Positions 27,728 to 36,938 of a stretch of 64,000 bases of DNA are shown piece after piece. A program made the position numbers and the translations under genes. Within the stretch, counting starts at the first letter, position 1; the number at the start of each line of letters is the position of its first letter. The stretch is from NCBI RefSeq assembly GCF_007904085.1, contig NZ_CP042326.1, positions 2,356,001 to 2,420,000 of the forward strand, written 5' to 3'. The notes under the pieces were generated by a model, which was given only the letters and a program-made list of their open reading frames with translations, was not told the origin of the DNA and made no database searches. The stretch is from Euhalothece natronophila Z-M001 (GTDB lineage Bacteria; Cyanobacteriota; Cyanobacteriia; Cyanobacteriales; Rubidibacteraceae).

Positions 27728-29131
27728 CTATTTAAATAAAAATTTCAAGAACTTAAACTTATCTGCATAAGGGGGATAGCGTAATTTAATATCTAGCCAA
27801 AACTTACGATTAGTAACACTTTTATAATGGGTAAAGGTATCAAAACTAGCTTTTCCGTGATAAGCCCCCATTCCGCTTTCACCTACGCCGCCAAAGGGCA
27901 ATTCTGGGGAACCAAGGTGAATAATGGTATCATTAAGGGTTACGCCGCCGGCTGAGGTTTGTTGTAAGACTTGCTTTTGCTTGCTTTTACTTTTAGAAAA
28001 GAGGTAAAGCGCGAGAGGTTTTGGACGATCATTAATCTGCGCGATTGGACTCCGTCCATGCTTCGCAAACGCGCTTTCTAAATCATCATACTCAATAATG
28101 GGCAGAATGGGGCCAAAAATTTCTTCTTCCATTACCGCATCATTCCAACTCACCTCATCGATAAGGGTAGGTGCAATATAACGACTTTCTGCATCGGTTT
28201 CTCCGCCGACAATAATGTTTCCTTCTTTTAGAAATTCAGTGAGGCGATTAAAATGTCTATCACTGACAATTCTGGCATAATCTGGACTTTCTGCTGGATT
28301 TTCCCCAAAAAACTCTTTTAAGCTGTCTTTCATCGCGGTAACTAATTGATCTTTAATTTCCCGATGAACCAATAAATAATCTGGCGCAACACAAGTTTGT
28401 CCAGCATTTAAGCATTTCCCCCAAATTATCCGTCTGGCACTATGTTTAATGTGAATATCAGGTTCAACAATACAGGGGCTTTTACCGCCTAATTCTAGAG
28501 TAACAGGGGTTAAATTTTCCGCCGCCGCTTTCATAACAATTTTGCCAACTCTCGCGCCACCTGTGTAAAAAATATGATCAAATTTCTGTTTTAATAACTC
28601 CTCAGCAACGGTTTTATCCCCTTCCACGACAGTAATATAATTGGGGTCAAAGGTTTTTCCAATGACATCTGCAATTACTTTCGAGACATTGGGGGTAATT
28701 TCGGAGGGTTTAATAATGGCACAATTTCCTGCCGCGATCGCGCCTAATAACGGTAAAATACTTAATTGAAAGGGATAATTCCAAGGGCCAATAATTAGAG
28801 CTTGCCCTAATGGTTCAGGAACAATCAATGAATTGGCAGGAAAGAAGTTTAACGGCGTTTTCACTGGCTTATATTTTGCCCAACGATCTAAATGCTTGAG
28901 AATATAGTTAGTTTCTTCCTCACAATTAGCCACTTCAGTTAGAATGGCTTCAAATTTTGGCTTACCTAAATCCTTAAAAAGAGCATCTGTAATTGCTTCT
29001 TGATGATTTTTAATTTCCTTTTTTAATTTCTCTAACTGCTCTTTCCGAAACGCAATATCTTTAGTTTTTCCTGTCGCAAAAAACTCCTTCTGTGACTTAA
29101 CAAGATTTGGTATTTCTGTTGTTTTTAACAT
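27728..29131 (-). CDS. Aldehyde dehydrogenase (class 3 / fatty aldehyde type)
   Basis: This is an NAD(P)-dependent aldehyde dehydrogenase of 467 residues in the class 3 family. [20 protein letters not shown] is the cofactor entry motif, the general base lies in [14 protein letters not shown] and the catalytic Cys in [34 protein letters not shown] near the C-terminus is characteristic of fatty aldehyde dehydrogenases. In cyanobacteria this family oxidises long-chain and apocarotenoid aldehydes, which would fit the carotenoid oxygenase in this window, though the two are not in one operon. The C-terminus, FKFLKFLFK, may associate with membrane. Confidence 0.92.
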   Translation of the reverse strand: MLKTTEIPNLVKSQKEFFATGKTKDIAFRKEQLEKLKKEIKNHQEAITDALFKDLGKPKFEAILTEVANCEEETNYILKHLDRWAKYKPVKTPLNFFPANSLIVPEPLGQALIIGPWNYPFQLSILPLLGAIAAGNCAIIKPSEITPNVSKVIADVIGKTFDPNYITVVEGDKTVAEELLKQKFDHIFYTGGARVGKIVMKAAAENLTPVTLELGGKSPCIVEPDIHIKHSARRIIWGKCLNAGQTCVAPDYLLVHREIKDQLVTAMKDSLKEFFGENPAESPDYARIVSDRHFNRLTEFLKEGNIIVGGETDAESRYIAPTLIDEVSWNDAVMEEEIFGPILPIIEYDDLESAFAKHGRSPIAQINDRPKPLALYLFSKSKSKQKQVLQQTSAGGVTLNDTIIHLGSPELPFGGVGESGMGAYHGKASFDTFTHYKSVTNRKFWLDIKLRYPPYADKFKFLKFLFK

Positions 29132-29133
29132 AA

Positions 29134-29290
29134 TTTGTTATTTGTTATTTGTTATTCGTACTTTGTAACCCAATAACCAATGACTAATGACCAATGACCA
29201 ATGACTAATGACTAATGACCAATGACCAATAACCAATGACCAATGACTAATGACTAATGACCAATGACCAATGACTAATGACTAATGACT
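29134..29290. repeat. Longest 7-bp repeat array in the window
   Basis: Three TTGTTAT units at the left are followed by about seventeen degenerate copies of TGACYAA/ATAACCA. The array fills the 150-bp gap between the aldehyde dehydrogenase and the sensor kinase and supplies the kinase's last residues and stop codon. No gene is seen. Confidence 0.88.
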
Positions 29291-30409
29291 ATCCTTTTTA
29301 AGTGGAATTTTAACAGTAAAAACACTACCTTTTCCTTCCTCTGACTCTAAATTAATAGTCCCATTATGACTTTCTAAGATGCGTTGAGATAAATGTAACC
29401 CTAAGCCACTTCCTGAGTTACGATGCTTCCCTTTCCGAAATCGTTCAAAAAGGTTTTTTTGTTCTTCAGGAGAAACCCCTGGCCCTGTATCCTGAACTGA
29501 AAGCACTAACTGGGGGGGTTCTGTTTCCGTTACTTGTTGAATATCTACTTTGACACTTCCTTCATCAGTAAATTTAATGGCATTTCCCACTAAATTAGTA
29601 AGCACTCGTCTTAACTCTAATCGATCCCCTTCTACCGTTACTAATTGCTCATCATTCAGGTTTTCTTCGAGGGTTAAACTTAGCCCTTTTTCTTCCGCTA
29701 AAGGCTTAAGTTCGTCGATGACTTCATTAATAAGTTCAGTAATATTAACTGGGGTAAAATTCAATACTTTTCGTCCAGCTTCAAACCGATAAACCTCTAG
29801 TAACGTATTTACCATATCAAGTAAATTACGATTACTGCGTGTCATTGTCGCCACTGCTTCCGCCATTGGTTCTGACATTTCTCCTAACGCCCCTTGCTGA
29901 AACAAATTCAACATCCGATCTGCTGCCACAAGAGGAGTCCGCAAATCATGGGTAAGACGGGAAACAAAATCCGCCCGTTGACGCGCAATTTCATCTCTTT
30001 CATCCACACTATGCTTGAGACGCAGTAAAGATCGTACTCGCGCTAACAATTCTTCTAACTCTACAGGCTTACGGATAAAGTCATCAGCGCCACTATCTAG
30101 CCCTTTAGCAACACTGGGTTGATCATAAGCGGTAATAAGAAGAATGGGAATAAACGGTAAATCTTCTTGCTGACGAATGCGCTCGGTTACTTCAAACCCA
30201 TCCATGCCTGGCATCATAACATCGAGGAGAATGAGTTGGGGAGGATTAGCATTGACTTTATCGATCGCGCTTTGACCTTCTTCGGCGACATCAATATCAT
30301 ATCCTTCGTCTTCTAAGATACTTTTGACTAGTAAAACATTATCTGGGGCATCATCAACTACAAGAATCGTGTCTGATTTTCTGTTGCTTGTATCTGGGGA
30401 ATTACTCAT
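29282..30409 (-). CDS. Receiver-histidine kinase hybrid (response regulator/sensor)
   Basis: This is a 375-residue cytosolic protein with an N-terminal receiver (residues ~15-130) joined to a histidine kinase. The receiver has VVDDAPDN, the phospho-Asp in LILLDVMMPGMDG and the Lys in FIRKPVELEEL. The dimerisation helix holds the phospho-His in RLTHDLRTPL. The ATPase domain has NLVGNAIKFTDEG, VQDTGPGVSP and GSGLGLHLSQ. All key residues are present, so it should both accept and donate phosphate. No input or membrane domain is seen. The C-terminus Asp-Ser-His-stop is encoded by the 7-bp repeat. Confidence 0.93.
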   Translation of the reverse strand: MSNSPDTSNRKSDTILVVDDAPDNVLLVKSILEDEGYDIDVAEEGQSAIDKVNANPPQLILLDVMMPGMDGFEVTERIRQQEDLPFIPILLITAYDQPSVAKGLDSGADDFIRKPVELEELLARVRSLLRLKHSVDERDEIARQRADFVSRLTHDLRTPLVAADRMLNLFQQGALGEMSEPMAEAVATMTRSNRNLLDMVNTLLEVYRFEAGRKVLNFTPVNITELINEVIDELKPLAEEKGLSLTLEENLNDEQLVTVEGDRLELRRVLTNLVGNAIKFTDEGSVKVDIQQVTETEPPQLVLSVQDTGPGVSPEEQKNLFERFRKGKHRNSGSGLGLHLSQRILESHNGTINLESEEGKGSVFTVKIPLKKDSH

Positions 30410-30547
30410 TAAAATATAAAGTTATTTTACTAACGCTGAATTTTTATTAATATATTTACGCTTCCATGCTATTATTTCCTCATTGCAAACGTTTTAGCCT
30501 CATCCTCTCGAAAGATTCCCAGCCAGAACTTTAAGCTGAATTAAACT

Positions 30548-31768
30548 TCAACTTAAACTAGCTAACACTGCCTTTGGAGATAATTTATCCTTAAACCACA
30601 CTAGCTTTGCGGGAACATTTTGAAAATTGACCCCCGCTTTATCTAGGTTGAGGCGTTCTGAAATCGCCAGAATTAAGTTATCTACCTGTGCTTTACGAAC
30701 CTGATGGAATTTTTTACGAAGATACTCAGGTCGCCAATAACCAACAATTTCTAAAAGAAACTCTTCCCCATTGGGATGAACTAAGCGAAAATCTGGAATC
30801 ATTACACTACCAGGAATCGGAATGAGATCAACTTCTCGTTCAAGTCTCCACTGAGTTTTCTCTTTCTCCCATCGCTTGGCAAAAGAAGCCTCTAGCATAC
30901 TATCATAAGCCTTATCTGGGGGGTAATGACTAACTAGCCCACAATTACTATCAAGGCTAAATCGTCCCTTTTTAAGGGTTTTGCTATAGGGATCACGGTT
31001 TTCTAAAACAACTTTTAGTTCCCAACGACTAACGTGCAGTAAAGCAGGGAGTAGTTTAGCAAGAGCTAACCCATAACGGGTACTGGACTTAAAGACACTT
31101 GCCGGCCCATCAATAGTAATGGTAAAGCCGTGATCAGCATCTCCTTCAATGTAAGCCATGAGTTGAAAGAGCTTGAGGTAGCGAAATAAAAGTTTATACT
31201 GTCCAGGAACATTACGGTGGGCATTAATTTCAATATAAGTAGCCCGATAAAGGATTCCCTGTACTTGCGAGAGATTATAGCGGTGAAGAAGTGTCTCGGC
31301 AGCAGGGGCTTCAAATTGAGTTAAAATGCGGTTCTCTTGTAAATCAGCATATAATCCTTGCTGAATTTCCGAGACAACAACAGTACGGTTTAATTCTGTG
31401 CTCAGTTCTTCTGCAACTAGTTCTAAGGTTAACTGGCGGTTATGAGGAGTAGGAGTGGAATGAGCTGCTTTTGTAAATACTCTTTGTCGCAATTCTTGTG
31501 GTTCTAAGGGGCTAACAATTTCAAAGGTAGAGAAATGATTTTTTAAAAGGTGGGCGAGTCCGCGTTGAATACGATAATCAGTATTATCTCCTTCCTGTTC
31601 CGATAAGGCGCGGTCTAAGTCCTTTTGTGGTTTGCCTACGGACTTTTCAAAGCAAGAGATGAGTTCTTGGGCTAACTCAATTGCCCCATTATTTTCTTCG
31701 ATTAACAACTGTTTAGGGACGATAGTTTCCCCATTTTGACGATAAATCAAATGCTCACTTTTTAGCAT
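30548..31768 (-). CDS. DUF790 family protein (Bax1-like nuclease)
   Basis: This is a 406-residue protein resembling the DUF790 family. Archaeal members, called Bax1, are XPB-associated nucleases of the PD-(D/E)XK type. The C-terminal part shows the expected pattern: VMIPDFRL (Asp), FLLEIVGYW (Glu) and YLRKKFHQVRKA (Lys). The N-terminal half is helical and family-specific. In many genomes the gene sits beside an XPB-like helicase; none is visible here within ~30 kb on the left or right. It may be the first gene of the minus-strand group with DUF167 and DUF2993 upstream of it. Confidence 0.75.
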   Translation of the reverse strand: MLKSEHLIYRQNGETIVPKQLLIEENNGAIELAQELISCFEKSVGKPQKDLDRALSEQEGDNTDYRIQRGLAHLLKNHFSTFEIVSPLEPQELRQRVFTKAAHSTPTPHNRQLTLELVAEELSTELNRTVVVSEIQQGLYADLQENRILTQFEAPAAETLLHRYNLSQVQGILYRATYIEINAHRNVPGQYKLLFRYLKLFQLMAYIEGDADHGFTITIDGPASVFKSSTRYGLALAKLLPALLHVSRWELKVVLENRDPYSKTLKKGRFSLDSNCGLVSHYPPDKAYDSMLEASFAKRWEKEKTQWRLEREVDLIPIPGSVMIPDFRLVHPNGEEFLLEIVGYWRPEYLRKKFHQVRKAQVDNLILAISERLNLDKAGVNFQNVPAKLVWFKDKLSPKAVLASLS

Positions 31769-31775
31769 TCAGAAA

Positions 31776-31997
31776 TTAATTAATTTCTACTTGTTTAATT
31801 TTAGAAGTTAACCCTGATTTTATACGAATCTGTGATTTTTTCACACCATAAGTTTTAGCAAGAAGTTTAATTAATTCGGTATTGGCTTTACCGTCAACTG
31901 GGGGAGACTGGAGACGAACAATTAATTCCCCATTATCTCCAGTTTTGATTTCCTGCTGTTTCGCATTGGGTTTGACTTTGATTGAGAGCTTTTTCAT
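31776..31997 (-). CDS. DUF167 (YggU) family protein
   Basis: This is a small protein of 73 residues, beginning [17 protein letters not shown] and containing the family hallmark [19 protein letters not shown]. Function is unknown. The ATG at 31997 overlaps the TGA of the upstream DUF2993 gene as ATGA, so the longer frame upstream is not used. It ends 7 bp before the DUF790 gene, making a compact three-gene minus-strand unit. Confidence 0.9.
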   Translation of the reverse strand: MKKLSIKVKPNAKQQEIKTGDNGELIVRLQSPPVDGKANTELIKLLAKTYGVKKSQIRIKSGLTSKIKQVEIN

Positions 31998-32749
31998 GAC
32001 TCCGGTTGAGGAAATTTTGTAATTTGCGCGATCGCGCACAGGTTTAATTCCCCTTCTTTCACCTGTATTTGATTAATGGATAAAGAAATTCCTTCCATTT
32101 CAAAGTTATTTAAATTCAGAATATTTCTAGCTTTTTCTAGCAAGGCTTCCGTTAACTCAGGAGATAGTTCTTTTCCTTCAGCGTAACTAACCGAATCTAA
32201 AGTTACGCCTCTTCCTCCGTCACTAATGCGAGGAATGGTAGTAAAGTAAACTTTTTGCGTTTCTCCAGTTTCTTGAATTTTAATTCTCGCATCAATGCTA
32301 ACTGTTCCCTGTTTTAGAAAATGACACTCTACGGCGAGAACATCTAAAGTTACCTGTTCATTTTCCACCTGTATTTTTAAACTCTCCATCTGATCACGGA
32401 GCGTGTCAGAATTAAAAGCACGGTTAATATCGGCATCACTTAGGAGAATATTTGCCTCTCCTGTACTGGTTTCAGTTAATTCAATGTTACCAGTTAACGC
32501 CTTCATTGGACTTACGGCAATATTTTGAAGGTTAATTAATAGCTTCTGCATCCGTAAATCCTTTTGCATTACTAGCCCATCGCCATCAATCGTTAAAGAA
32601 GTAAGTTTTCCTTGCGCTAGTAACCCTGGATCTGTTTTAACATTAACATCCAATCGCTCTGACTCATCTAACTGAGTGGACAGTGCAAAGGTGGCAATTT
32701 TATTCAGGGTTTGTTCACCTAAGTGTTGAGTTGCTAGTGAAAACAGCAT
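31994..32749 (-). CDS. DUF2993 / LmeA-like protein
   Basis: This is a 251-residue protein of the DUF2993 (LmeA-like phospholipid-binding) family, common in cyanobacteria and actinobacteria. [16 protein letters not shown]... type strands are visible near residue 35 and the sequence [19 protein letters not shown] near 105 is typical. No clear signal peptide is found, although the start [13 protein letters not shown] is mildly hydrophobic. Actinobacterial LmeA acts in cell-envelope mannolipid synthesis; the cyanobacterial role is unknown. It is the first gene of the unit with DUF167 and DUF790. Confidence 0.8.
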   Translation of the reverse strand: MLFSLATQHLGEQTLNKIATFALSTQLDESERLDVNVKTDPGLLAQGKLTSLTIDGDGLVMQKDLRMQKLLINLQNIAVSPMKALTGNIELTETSTGEANILLSDADINRAFNSDTLRDQMESLKIQVENEQVTLDVLAVECHFLKQGTVSIDARIKIQETGETQKVYFTTIPRISDGGRGVTLDSVSYAEGKELSPELTEALLEKARNILNLNNFEMEGISLSINQIQVKEGELNLCAIAQITKFPQPES

Positions 32750-32976
32750 TGTTATTTTACATCCTTAACTGTCAATTAATTATTAGCCCTGAAGCTATTG
32801 TATATTAATTTATATTAAGTTTCCTCTCTACTGCGGAAGAGTTTTCAGAACTAGGGAAATTATTGCTGCTACCCTAGACTCTTGTAAGATGAGATGGAAA
32901 AGAGGAAAATAGTGATCAATACTAGCTTTTTCTTTATTATCCAAGAAATCGCTATACCATTAAGGGAGAAAACATT

Positions 32977-33471
32977 ATGGCTACCAAAAAATCACAAGGA
33001 AAGGAACAATTACTCAGTATAGAAGACAATAATGACTCTTTAATAGAAGATGAAGCTACCGCTTCTCATATTGAAGTTATTGAAACGATTATCTCTAGTC
33101 TTGATCAAAATGACACAGCGATGGTAAGCCGCAATGAAAGCGGTGGTCGCATCTGGAAATTTCAGTATGGCACAGTAGAAGTATTCGTTCAACTGACAGG
33201 GGAAGAAGACGATGATACCCTAGCGGTGTGGGCTTCAGTGCTAAAACTTCCAGCCAAGGATGAATCTAGATTAATGCGGAAGTTGTTAGAAATGAATTGG
33301 TCAGATACCTATGAGGCTTCCTTTGCGGTTTATAATGATCAGGTAGTGGTTTTAACCCATCGCACTGTTGCTGATCTCTATCCTGGGGAAATTTCTCGGG
33401 CAATTACCCTAGTTGCTTCCATCGCGGATGATAACGACGAAGCCTTACAAGAAGAATTTGGACAATCCTAA
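32977..33471 (+). CDS. YbjN-domain protein
   Basis: This is a 164-residue acidic protein with a YbjN-type domain (related to type III secretion chaperone folds), formerly DUF1821 in cyanobacteria. The core runs from HIEVIETIISSLDQND to GEISRAITLVASIADDND. MRKLLEMNWSDTYEASFAVY is a good family match. No catalytic residues are known and function is unproved. A short AT-rich leader and ~220 bp of divergent spacer precede it. Its 3' end overlaps the likely start of the lipoate ligase-like gene. Confidence 0.78.
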   Translation: MATKKSQGKEQLLSIEDNNDSLIEDEATASHIEVIETIISSLDQNDTAMVSRNESGGRIWKFQYGTVEVFVQLTGEEDDDTLAVWASVLKLPAKDESRLMRKLLEMNWSDTYEASFAVYNDQVVVLTHRTVADLYPGEISRAITLVASIADDNDEALQEEFGQS

Positions 33472-34177
33472 AACGTGGCGATATCTCCCTATGATCCCAG
33501 CATCAGGGGAGATACAAATGGCAATTGATTCTTGGTTATTACAGCAGGTTCAACAAGGAATTCATCCTCCTACTCTCCGCTTTTATACTTGGCAACCGCC
33601 TGCGATTTCCTTGGGGTATCACCAAAAGCGATTTCCTGATCATTGGCAGAATCTGGTTCAGGAGGGAACTTTAGAGTTAGTTCGTCGTCCTACTGGCGGA
33701 AGGGCTGTTCTTCATCAAGGGGATTTAACTTATGCAGTGGTCATTTCTGGGGCAACTGGAAAACGCCTTCAGATTTATGAGGAAGTTTGTCAATTTTTAA
33801 TTGTGGGCTGGCAACAACTAGGCATTTCTCTACACTATGGAAAAGAAGGGCGAGGTTATCGAGATGTTGCCAACTGTTTTGAAACTGCAACAGGTGCTGA
33901 TTTAGTCACCTCCTATGGAGAAAAATTGATTGGTAGCGCACAACTACGACGAGGAGAAACCCTCTTGCAACATGGATCAATGCAATTAAATCCTGATCCA
34001 TGTCTTTTTCAAAAGGTCTTTAATCAATTGCCAACTTCAACTCATTTGAGTGTATCTCATCAAGAAATTATTAAAAAATTAAAAACCGCAGCTATAAAAT
34101 GTTTTCAAATTAATTTAGTAACTCAACCTTTGCAAAGGAGTGAATGGCAAGAAATTCTGGAAGCAGTTTCTGAATGA
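33428..34177 (+). CDS. Lipoate-protein ligase A / octanoyltransferase family protein
   Basis: This is a BPL/LplA/LipB-superfamily protein of ~250 residues. RRPTGGRAVLHQGDLTYAVV is the substrate loop and GEKLIGSAQLRRGETLLQHG carries the Lys typical of the family. It probably attaches or transfers lipoyl or octanoyl groups to 2-oxoacid dehydrogenases or GcvH, which would serve the dihydrolipoamide dehydrogenase at 38395. The start is uncertain: ATG 33428 overlaps the YbjN gene by 44 bp; TTG at 33458 would also keep the WRYLP start, whereas ATG 33491 would lose it. Confidence 0.83.
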   Translation: MITTKPYKKNLDNPKTWRYLPMIPASGEIQMAIDSWLLQQVQQGIHPPTLRFYTWQPPAISLGYHQKRFPDHWQNLVQEGTLELVRRPTGGRAVLHQGDLTYAVVISGATGKRLQIYEEVCQFLIVGWQQLGISLHYGKEGRGYRDVANCFETATGADLVTSYGEKLIGSAQLRRGETLLQHGSMQLNPDPCLFQKVFNQLPTSTHLSVSHQEIIKKLKTAAIKCFQINLVTQPLQRSEWQEILEAVSE

Positions 34178-34184
34178 TTAGTGT

Positions 34185-34484
34185 TTACTCCTGCAATTGT
34201 GAAGTCATTTTAGGAGTTTCCGTTTTTTGAATTGAGGGTAAGGCGCAACAGTTAACATCATCTAAGCAGACTTTTCCCCATTGTAATGCCCAACGCACTA
34301 GTGAAACTCGGTTATCAGTGGAAGTTTTGGTTAAGATATTGCTGATATGATTATCTACGGTTCGCTTGCTAATTTCAAGTTTTTGGGCAATTTCTTGATT
34401 GGTTAAACCTGCCGCCACTAATTCAATAATTTCCATTTCTCGTCCAGAAATGGCAATGGGGCTATTTAATTTGCTATCTGTCAT
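34185..34484 (-). CDS. pedR: Small LuxR-type regulator, PedR-like
   Basis: This is a 99-residue stand-alone LuxR helix-turn-helix protein. The DNA-binding core reads LVAAGLTNQEIAQKLEISK followed by RTVDNHISNIL. The C-terminal tail carries three Cys (KVCLDDVNCC). Size and the tail Cys match PedR of Synechocystis, a photosynthetic-electron-transport-dependent regulator controlled by thioredoxin redox state; ftrV in this window belongs to the same reducing chain. The symbol is by resemblance. It is convergent with the lipoate ligase-like gene with only 7 bp between. Confidence 0.75.
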   Translation of the reverse strand: MTDSKLNSPIAISGREMEIIELVAAGLTNQEIAQKLEISKRTVDNHISNILTKTSTDNRVSLVRWALQWGKVCLDDVNCCALPSIQKTETPKMTSQLQE

Positions 34485-34631
34485 AAAATTATCTCCGTTA
34501 AATTATATTTCAACTTGCTATAACTGCATCATTGACTACAGAAAAAAATCGCCACAGCAAATTTACTTACTGGTTTAATTTTATTGTAACGATAACTGAT
34601 CCCCACTTTACAATTTGTTATATATGGGACG

Positions 34632-36056
34632 TTATTTTTTATTTGATGATGGTTTCCAATTTCCATGAAAGCTATGAGGAATTACTTGCGGTAATTGTAA
34701 GCGGCAAATGGGTTCTTGTTCGAGTTGATCAGATTGATAAATCCAAACTTGGCTTTGATGTTCATTGCCATCATAAACGACAGTTAATAGCCAACCTGTG
34801 TCAGAATTTTCAGGATTAGGAACAAAAATGGGTTCGCTTGGATAACGGTTTTCTCCAGCATCAGCAATTGTTAACGTGCTTGTGGGATGATGATAACGCG
34901 CGATCGCGCCCAATAATTCATTCTGAGGATCAACCCCCTCTCGCATAATGGAAAAATAGGTATCTTTATGATATTTTCCCACTCGGCTTGCATCCACCAC
35001 TGGAAACTCACAATGTCTTTCTACAAGAGGCTGGCTGTCTAGAATTTTTCCTGTTTTGGGATCCAATCTGAGTTGCCAAAGATTAGCATTGGCACTAACA
35101 CTGGGACTTCCCGTGGGAATTTCTTTTAAGTATTGATTGGTGGTAAAGTCAGCATAACGAGCAAATTCAGCGACAACAGTTCCATCTTCCTCTTCATAGC
35201 CATTAGCAAAATGCCATTGATACCAAGGATCGGTTTTAGTACGACTAACAACAGAGAGAGTGGCGCGATCGAGAACAATGATTTCTGTTCCTAATTGTGG
35301 CTTCCATTGCATCGCATCACTAAAACTTTTGAAACCAAATAAGACTGGTAATAACTGCACTCGTACTGGTGGCACTAAAAACACCAAATAACGCCCTGCT
35401 AAGACAAAATCATGAATCACGGATAAGCCATCAAGTTCAATGGAAGCTGTATCTATGACTTTCCCATTAGGCTGGCTTTTATACACTTGTAGGGTGACTT
35501 TAGTTCCCGGAATTGCGCCAAAGTTATAAATTTCCCCTGTTTCAGGATCAACTTTGGGATGGGCAGAAAAAGGAGACCCTAAAGATAAACTTTCCAATTG
35601 ATCTGTGCCAAAGGTGTCTAAAGTGTTGAGATCAAGCCCATGAGGGAGTCCCCCTTCCCATAAGGCTAACAGCTTATCTTCTAAGGCCAAAACTGAAGTA
35701 TTGGCACTGTTTTTAACGTCTTTACCCCAATTTTTCCAGAAAGGGCCAGGAACCGTCATCCCATAGTTGGGGAATAGATACTCATTTGCCTTCACTTCTG
35801 CCTGGTAGCCTTCTGTTTGCACGTAGCGGTAAACAGCTTTTGCTCCTTCAGAGGTAAAATGGACGGCTAATATTGCCCCATCTCCATCAAACCAATGTCC
35901 CACTTGTTGCCCTCCTCGCTGCAAACAAGCTGGACCATTACGATAGAGAGTGCCCCGTAAAGCCTGGGGAATGCTACCTGAAACAACTGATATAGGGGTG
36001 AGCGGAAATTCTTGCGGTGGGGTTTTTAGAGCTTTAAACCAAGCGTTTTGCGACAT
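34632..36056 (-). CDS. Carotenoid oxygenase (apocarotenoid 15,15'-oxygenase type)
   Basis: This is a non-heme iron dioxygenase of the RPE65/CCD family, 474 residues. The four iron-binding His positions are visible in SAHPKVDPE (~182), SVIHDFVLA (~235), YQWHFANGY (~300) and the C-terminal PHSFHGNW. The N-terminal LYRNGPACLQRGGQQVGHWF followed by DGDGAI is the family opening. The cyanobacterial prototype cleaves apocarotenals to retinal. The product aldehyde could feed the aldehyde dehydrogenase at 27728. No signal peptide; membrane association by a hydrophobic patch is usual for the family. Confidence 0.92.
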   Translation of the reverse strand: MSQNAWFKALKTPPQEFPLTPISVVSGSIPQALRGTLYRNGPACLQRGGQQVGHWFDGDGAILAVHFTSEGAKAVYRYVQTEGYQAEVKANEYLFPNYGMTVPGPFWKNWGKDVKNSANTSVLALEDKLLALWEGGLPHGLDLNTLDTFGTDQLESLSLGSPFSAHPKVDPETGEIYNFGAIPGTKVTLQVYKSQPNGKVIDTASIELDGLSVIHDFVLAGRYLVFLVPPVRVQLLPVLFGFKSFSDAMQWKPQLGTEIIVLDRATLSVVSRTKTDPWYQWHFANGYEEEDGTVVAEFARYADFTTNQYLKEIPTGSPSVSANANLWQLRLDPKTGKILDSQPLVERHCEFPVVDASRVGKYHKDTYFSIMREGVDPQNELLGAIARYHHPTSTLTIADAGENRYPSEPIFVPNPENSDTGWLLTVVYDGNEHQSQVWIYQSDQLEQEPICRLQLPQVIPHSFHGNWKPSSNKK

Positions 36057-36183
36057 AAAATGATTGGAAGCAATGATTAGGCACTTTAAAAACTGTCAAT
36101 GCACAATGATTGATTGAGCCGTTGACAATGTTAGAATCTTTCAGTCTGACTAATAGTTTAATAATAAATTTGCTCTGTTAACC

Positions 36184-36795
36184 ATGGTAATGTTACTCCT
36201 TAAGTTTCAATCTGTCGCATTTAGTATTTTGTTTGTAGTGCCATTACTCTTTTCGGGAATGCCTGCATTTGCTCAGCCCGTGACAGAGGAAGAAGCCCCT
36301 GATGAAGCCATAGAAGCGCCAGAAGAAGCACCAGAAGAGCCGATTGAAGAAGGGGATGAGACAATACAGGAGGAACTGCCAGATGATTTGCGCTCAGATA
36401 ACTTTCTCAGCTTGAGTACTGGGGAACAACTCATGGAACAAGCCAGTGAGGCAATTGATGAAGAAGATTACGAAACCGCTAAAGAAAGATTACAAACAGC
36501 ACGACGATTATCCAATCAGTTATCTAACTTTTATCAGCAACTGGGGGGGACTTTTCAGGGAATTAATACCCGTTTAAGTGAAGAACAACGCCAAAAGGCG
36601 GTGCAAGCAGCAAGAATGCGCGATCGCGCTACCTATCAACTAGGATTAGTCCATCGCAGCCAACAAGAACCTGCTTTAGCCATTCCCCTATTTATTCAAG
36701 TGATTCGCTCACAAAATCCTACTTCGGAATTAGGAAGTCAAGCCTATCAGCAATTGTATGACTTGGGGTTTGTTGATACACCTTTGGAAAATTAG
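36184..36795 (+). CDS. Exported protein with acidic Glu/Pro stretch and TPR-like helices
   Basis: This is a 203-residue protein with a signal peptide (hydrophobic FSILFVVPLLFSG followed by the cleavage-like MPAFAQP at ~residue 30). A low-complexity Glu/Pro/Ala segment (residues ~35-65) follows, then ~130 residues of helical hairpins of TPR type (LMEQASEAIDEEDYETAKER and YQLGLVHRSQQEPALAIPL). It is probably periplasmic and protein-binding. No family is recognised. An ATG two codons downstream could also start it. It is divergent from the carotenoid oxygenase, with the spacer holding both promoters. Confidence 0.7.
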   Translation: MVMLLLKFQSVAFSILFVVPLLFSGMPAFAQPVTEEEAPDEAIEAPEEAPEEPIEEGDETIQEELPDDLRSDNFLSLSTGEQLMEQASEAIDEEDYETAKERLQTARRLSNQLSNFYQQLGGTFQGINTRLSEEQRQKAVQAARMRDRATYQLGLVHRSQQEPALAIPLFIQVIRSQNPTSELGSQAYQQLYDLGFVDTPLEN

Positions 36796-36908
36796 TCTTG
36801 ACAATCCCAATCAGGTAAACAATTTCACTAATTTTCCGTCACAGTTCAAAATCGCCTACCCATATTCTGAGCATGGGAACTCCTATCGAGATGGAAGTCC
36901 TTGAACCT

Positions 36909-36938
36909 CTCCCGTTAAATCAAAGATTATAACGGGAG
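36909..36938 (-). repeat. Right-end hairpin overlapping the tnpB stop; possible 3' part of the guide RNA scaffold
   Basis: The stem CTCCCGTTA...TAACGGGAG with core AATCAAAGATT contains the tnpB stop codon. In IS200/IS605 systems studied elsewhere, RNA from the tnpB 3' end through the right end guides TnpB; this position fits that, but transcription here is inferred. Confidence 0.65.

Noticed and set aside
29134-29290. Possible CRISPR array
   Set aside because: The unit is only 7 bp, degenerate, and has no spacers or cas genes.
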